Origin: Intrasporangiaceae bacterium
Lineage (GTDB): Bacteria > Actinomycetota > Actinomycetes > Actinomycetales > Dermatophilaceae
Assembly: GCA_012518475.1 (NCBI GenBank)
Contig: JAAYSB010000175.1
Span: 1 to 8,143, forward strand
Direction: 5' to 3'
Length of the DNA stretch: 8,143 nt
Shown: in pieces, positions 6,017-8,143 of the stretch
Layout: each line of letters begins with the position of its first letter
Numbering within the stretch: position 1 is the stretch's first letter
The notes under the pieces: model-generated
The model's input: the letters and a program-made list of their open reading frames with translations, nothing else
Database searches by the model: none
What the model was told of the DNA's origin: nothing
Made by a program: the position numbers and the translations under genes

Positions 6017-6026
6017 ACGCACCAGA

Positions 6027-6935
6027 TCAGGCCTGCTCGGCCTCGGCGGCCGGGGTCTCGGCCGGAGCCTCGGCAGCAACCTCGACGGGTGCCTCGGCAG
6101 CAACCTCGACGGGTGCCTCGGCAGCAATCTCGACGGGTGCCTCGGCAGCGGCGGTCTCCTCGACGGCGAGGAGCTCGCGCTCCCACTCGGCGAGCGGCTC
6201 GTCGGCAGCGACACCGGCCTCGGCCTCGCCACCGGAGCGACCGCTGCTGCGGGCGACGAGGCCCTCGGCGACGGCGTCGGCGACGACGCGGGTGAGGAGG
6301 GTGACCGAGCGGATGGCGTCGTCGTTGCCCGGGATCTTGTAGTCGACCTCGTCCGGGTCGCAGTTCGTGTCGAGGATCGCGATGACGGGCAGGCCGAGCT
6401 TGCGGGCCTCGTCAACCGCCAGGTGCTCCTTCTTGGTGTCGACGATCCAGACGGCCGAGGGGACCTTCTGCATGTCGCGGATGCCACCGAGGGTCTTGTC
6501 GAGCTTGTCCTTCTCCCGCTTGAGGATGAGGAGCTCCTTCTTCGTGTGGCCGGAGCCGGCGACGTCGTCGAAGTTGATCTCCTCGAGCTCCTTCAGGCGC
6601 GAGAGGCGCTTGGAGATCGTCTGGAAGTTCGTGAGCATGCCACCGAGCCAGCGCTGGTTGACGTAGGGCATCCCGACGCGGGTCGCCTGCTCGGCGATGG
6701 GCTCCTGGGCCTGCTTCTTGGTGCCGACGAAGAGGATGCTGCCGCCGTGGGCGACGGTCTCCTTGACGAACTCGTAGGCGTTGTTGATGTAGTCGACCGA
6801 CTGCTGCAGGTCGATGATGTAGATGCCGTTGCGCTCGGTCATGATGAAGCGCTTCATCTTGGGGTTCCAGCGACGGGTCTGGTGCCCGAAGTGGACGCCG
6901 CTCTCGAGGAGCTGGCGCATGGTAACGACGGCCAT
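6027..6935 (-). CDS. rpsB: 30S ribosomal protein S2 with Ala/Glu/Pro tail
   Basis: S2 is a small-subunit protein assembled late, near the head-platform junction, and needed to bind S1 where S1 is present. The first 230 residues are a normal S2: MRQLLESGVHFGHQTRRWNPKM (6-27), the NGIYIIDLQQ block (36-45), LFVGTKKQAQ (68-77), NQRWLGGMLTNF (93-104), and VIAILDTNCDPDEVDYKIPGNDDAIRS (184-210). The total of 302 residues exceeds the 241 of E. coli because of a 70-residue acidic Ala/Glu/Pro tail, partly built from a repeated AEAPVEVA unit. The start is ATG 6935 (MAVVTMRQ), supported by AAGGAG at 6944-6949 with 8-base spacing; the frame runs open upstream to about 7106, but without a binding site. It is the first gene of the housekeeping block. 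Confidence 0.97.
   Translation of the reverse strand: MAVVTMRQLLESGVHFGHQTRRWNPKMKRFIMTERNGIYIIDLQQSVDYINNAYEFVKETVAHGGSILFVGTKKQAQEPIAEQATRVGMPYVNQRWLGGMLTNFQTISKRLSRLKELEEINFDDVAGSGHTKKELLILKREKDKLDKTLGGIRDMQKVPSAVWIVDTKKEHLAVDEARKLGLPVIAILDTNCDPDEVDYKIPGNDDAIRSVTLLTRVVADAVAEGLVARSSGRSGGEAEAGVAADEPLAEWERELLAVEETAAAEAPVEIAAEAPVEVAAEAPVEVAAEAPAETPAAEAEQA
6067..6149 (-). repeat. 24-bp tandem repeat in the rpsB tail
   Basis: Units at 6067-6090 and 6091-6114 are identical, 6115-6138 differs at one base (C to T), and a partial unit covers 6139-6149. Each unit encodes eight residues of the AEAPVEVA type. Because the unit is a multiple of three, copy changes would lengthen or shorten the S2 tail without breaking the frame. 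Confidence 0.85.
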
Positions 6936-7118
6936 GCCGTGGTCTCCTTGTGCTGTTTGTGGTTCACGTCGGCGGCCGCGGGTGCGGTCACCTGCCTGGC
7001 GTCTGACGCGCGACCCGCCCTCACAGTGAGGGACCGGTGGGCCGCCGCGCCGCCGCTTCACGGGGATCCCGGTCAGTGGCGCTAGACGCGCGAAGTCAGC
7101 CGGCACAGACCGGCTGCT
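6936..7118 (-). promoter_or_regulatory. Long structured rpsB leader
   Basis: If transcription starts about 7 bases after the TAGAAT box, the rpsB mRNA has a leader of roughly 180 nt. Two perfect hairpins are visible: a 7-bp stem CAGCCGG/CCGGCTG with a 6-base loop (7097-7116) right at the 5' end, and a 6-bp stem CCCTCA/TGAGGG with a 3-base loop (7018-7032). A self-complementary GCGTC-T-GACGC lies near 7000. The last 30 bases before the start codon are A-rich and open around the AAGGAG site. In E. coli S2 represses its own mRNA through the leader; a similar feedback here is inferred, not shown. Confidence 0.45.
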
Positions 7119-7124
7119 GGCCCC

Positions 7125-7130
7125 ATTCTA
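7125..7130 (-). promoter_or_regulatory. -10 box of the likely rpsB promoter
   Basis: TAGAAT on the minus strand is a close match to the TANNAT/TATAAT consensus of housekeeping sigma factors and stands out in this GC-rich gap. At 17-18 bases upstream the -35 region (GACGGA/ACGGAG) is a poor match to TTGACA, so the promoter is supported mainly by the -10 box and its position before the operon. Confidence 0.5.
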
Positions 7131-7275
7131 CGGGACGCCCGGCGGTGCTCCGTCCGCGTCCACCTCCCCCGCCACAACTTTCTCTCCCCACCCGTTATGG
7201 GGTGACTTCGCCACGCTGCCGAACCGTGGTGGAGTCACCGTTTGCGTAGTGCCGCCGCCTCCTTGAGGGCAACGC
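7131..7275. other. Gap between amidase and rpsB promoter
   Basis: No credible gene is seen here. The stretch contains the 39-nt inverted repeat at 7201-7239, a small overlapping inverted repeat CCCCA/TGGGG (7186-7190 and 7198-7202), and a purine-rich minus-strand run (about 7161-7190) rich in GTGGGG-like words just upstream of the rpsB -35 region, which could be an activator or repressor site. No known operator is recognised. Confidence 0.5.
7201..7239. repeat. 15-bp inverted repeat after the amidase gene
   Basis: GGTGACTTCGCCACG (7201-7215) and CGTGGTGGAGTCACC (7225-7239) flank a 9-base spacer. As DNA the arms match at 13 of 15 positions. As plus-strand RNA both mismatches become G-U pairs, giving an unbroken 15-bp stem; as minus-strand RNA they are A-C mismatches. 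It begins 36 bases after the amidase stop (minus strand), so it is placed like a terminator for that gene, but the pairing bias and missing U-tract also allow a dispersed repeat or protein site. Confidence 0.6.
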
Positions 7276-8143
7276 TCAGGCAAGCGCCATCGGGCTGAGC
7301 GGCCAGGCACCCCCGGGCTGGGCCCGCTCGAGCTGGGCGGCGACCGAGAGCAGCAGGTCCTCCCGGCCCCGGCGGGCCATGAGCTGGACCCCCAGCGGCA
7401 CGCCGGTGCCATCGAGGCCGGCGGGCAGCGAGATCGCCGGGTGACCGGAGACGTTGGCGAGGGTCGTGTTCGTCACGTAGGGCAGGGAGGTGATCAGGGA
7501 CCGGACCGCTCCCCTCGTCCCGCCGAAAAGACCGGTCCGCGGCACGGGCACCGGCATGACGGGATAGGCGACGAGATCGGCGCTGCCGAGGACGTATGCG
7601 TCGACGGCCTCCGCGATCTCCTCGCCCCGGCGCAGGGCCCGGTCCACGACGGAGTCGGTGGCCCAGCCGGACATCCGCACGGTCTCCCGGGTGCGGCGCT
7701 CGAGCCGGTCGGGGTGTTCCACCTGCCCTGCCTCGACCCGCATCCCGGCGAAGTACTGGGGCAGGAAGGCGTCATGGAGCAGAGGGAACCGCGGTGAGCC
7801 CTCGACGACGTCGTGGCCGAGAGCGGCGAGGGTCGCCATGAACTCGGCCGTGGCCCGGGCGACCGGCTTCTTCGTGAGGATCCCGGGCTGGACGGGCTTG
7901 GTGGTCCAGCCGATCCGCAGCCGTCCGGGGTCGCGGTCCACTGCGGCGGCGAACGGCTCAGGCGGGTCGGGAAGCCGCCACCGGTCCGAGGGCAGCGAGC
8001 CGCTGAGGACGTCGAGGAGGACGGCGGAGTCGAGAACGCTGCGGGTCATGCCACCGAGGACCACGAGACCGAACCAGTGCTGGGGCAGCGGCGCGAGCGA
8101 GATCCGGCCCCGGGTCGGCTTGAGCCCCACGAGTACACCGGCA
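7276..8143 (-). CDS. Amidase signature family protein, C-terminal part (partial)
   Basis: The frame enters from the right edge and ends at TGA 7276-7278, giving about 289 residues of a family normally 450-500 long. The visible part starts with GVLVGLKPTRGRIS, which in amidase-signature enzymes follows closely on the GGSIRxPA nucleophile motif. The catalytic Lys-Ser-Ser triad therefore lies outside the window and cannot be checked. The C-terminal half shows the family block TTLANVSGHPAISLPAG, then GVPLGVQLMARRGREDLLLSVAAQLE. AS-family enzymes hydrolyse amide bonds of many small substrates (cytosolic, no signal peptide expected); the substrate cannot be named. GatA, the tRNA-amidotransferase subunit, is unlikely because gatC and gatB are not adjacent, though the 5' side is not visible. 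It lies in the same direction as rpsB, 340 bases upstream, ahead of the rpsB promoter, so it is probably a separate transcription unit. Confidence 0.9.
   Translation of the reverse strand, partial: AGVLVGLKPTRGRISLAPLPQHWFGLVVLGGMTRSVLDSAVLLDVLSGSLPSDRWRLPDPPEPFAAAVDRDPGRLRIGWTTKPVQPGILTKKPVARATAEFMATLAALGHDVVEGSPRFPLLHDAFLPQYFAGMRVEAGQVEHPDRLERRTRETVRMSGWATDSVVDRALRRGEEIAEAVDAYVLGSADLVAYPVMPVPVPRTGLFGGTRGAVRSLITSLPYVTNTTLANVSGHPAISLPAGLDGTGVPLGVQLMARRGREDLLLSVAAQLERAQPGGAWPLSPMALA

Noticed and set aside
6936..7106. 57-residue N-terminal extension of S2
   Set aside because: No ribosome binding site precedes it, the AAGGAG site fits the ATG at 6935, and the extension has no similarity to S2 proteins.
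7037..7249. Small plus-strand open frame opposite the rpsB leader
   Set aside because: No ribosome binding site, Pro/Arg-rich composition, and it crosses the promoter and the inverted repeat.

Overview
The window is about 8.1 kb of GC-rich DNA (third codon positions are mostly G or C) from an actinobacterium. The layout, the C-terminally extended S2 protein and the style of the RlmN, CdsA and amidase proteins fit the order Micrococcales. A member of the Intrasporangiaceae is my best guess, but that is inference from general look, not from a database comparison.

Most of the window is one conserved housekeeping block on the minus strand, read from high to low coordinates: rpsB (ribosomal protein S2), tsf (elongation factor Ts), pyrH (UMP kinase), frr (ribosome recycling factor), cdsA (CDP-diglyceride synthase) and rlmN (23S rRNA/tRNA adenine-C2 methyltransferase). 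The block joins translation machinery (S2, EF-Ts, RRF, RlmN) to pyrimidine nucleotide supply (UMP kinase) and phospholipid synthesis (CdsA). The cdsA and rlmN genes are almost fused (three bases apart) and frr-cdsA are 39 bases apart. By contrast rpsB-tsf, tsf-pyrH and pyrH-frr are separated by gaps full of inverted repeats, which suggests that transcript level is stepped along the block.

Upstream of rpsB, also on the minus strand, lies the 3' part of an amidase-signature gene that runs off the right edge. The 340-base gap between it and rpsB holds a 15-bp hairpin, a good -10 box and a roughly 180-nt structured rpsB leader. At the left edge a LOG-family Rossmann nucleotide-binding protein is coded on the plus strand. 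It converges on rlmN with only 8 bases between stop codons, and is preceded by what may be the last 28 codons of another plus-strand gene.

I see no tRNA or rRNA gene, CRISPR array, transposase, prophage or defence gene. There is no clear novel multi-gene system here. The points worth a second look are in the gaps: the 61-nt palindrome and repeats between tsf and pyrH, a hairpin that would bury the pyrH ribosome binding site, the rpsB leader, and a GCATACC motif that recurs in four gaps. A 24-bp tandem repeat in the rpsB tail is also notable.
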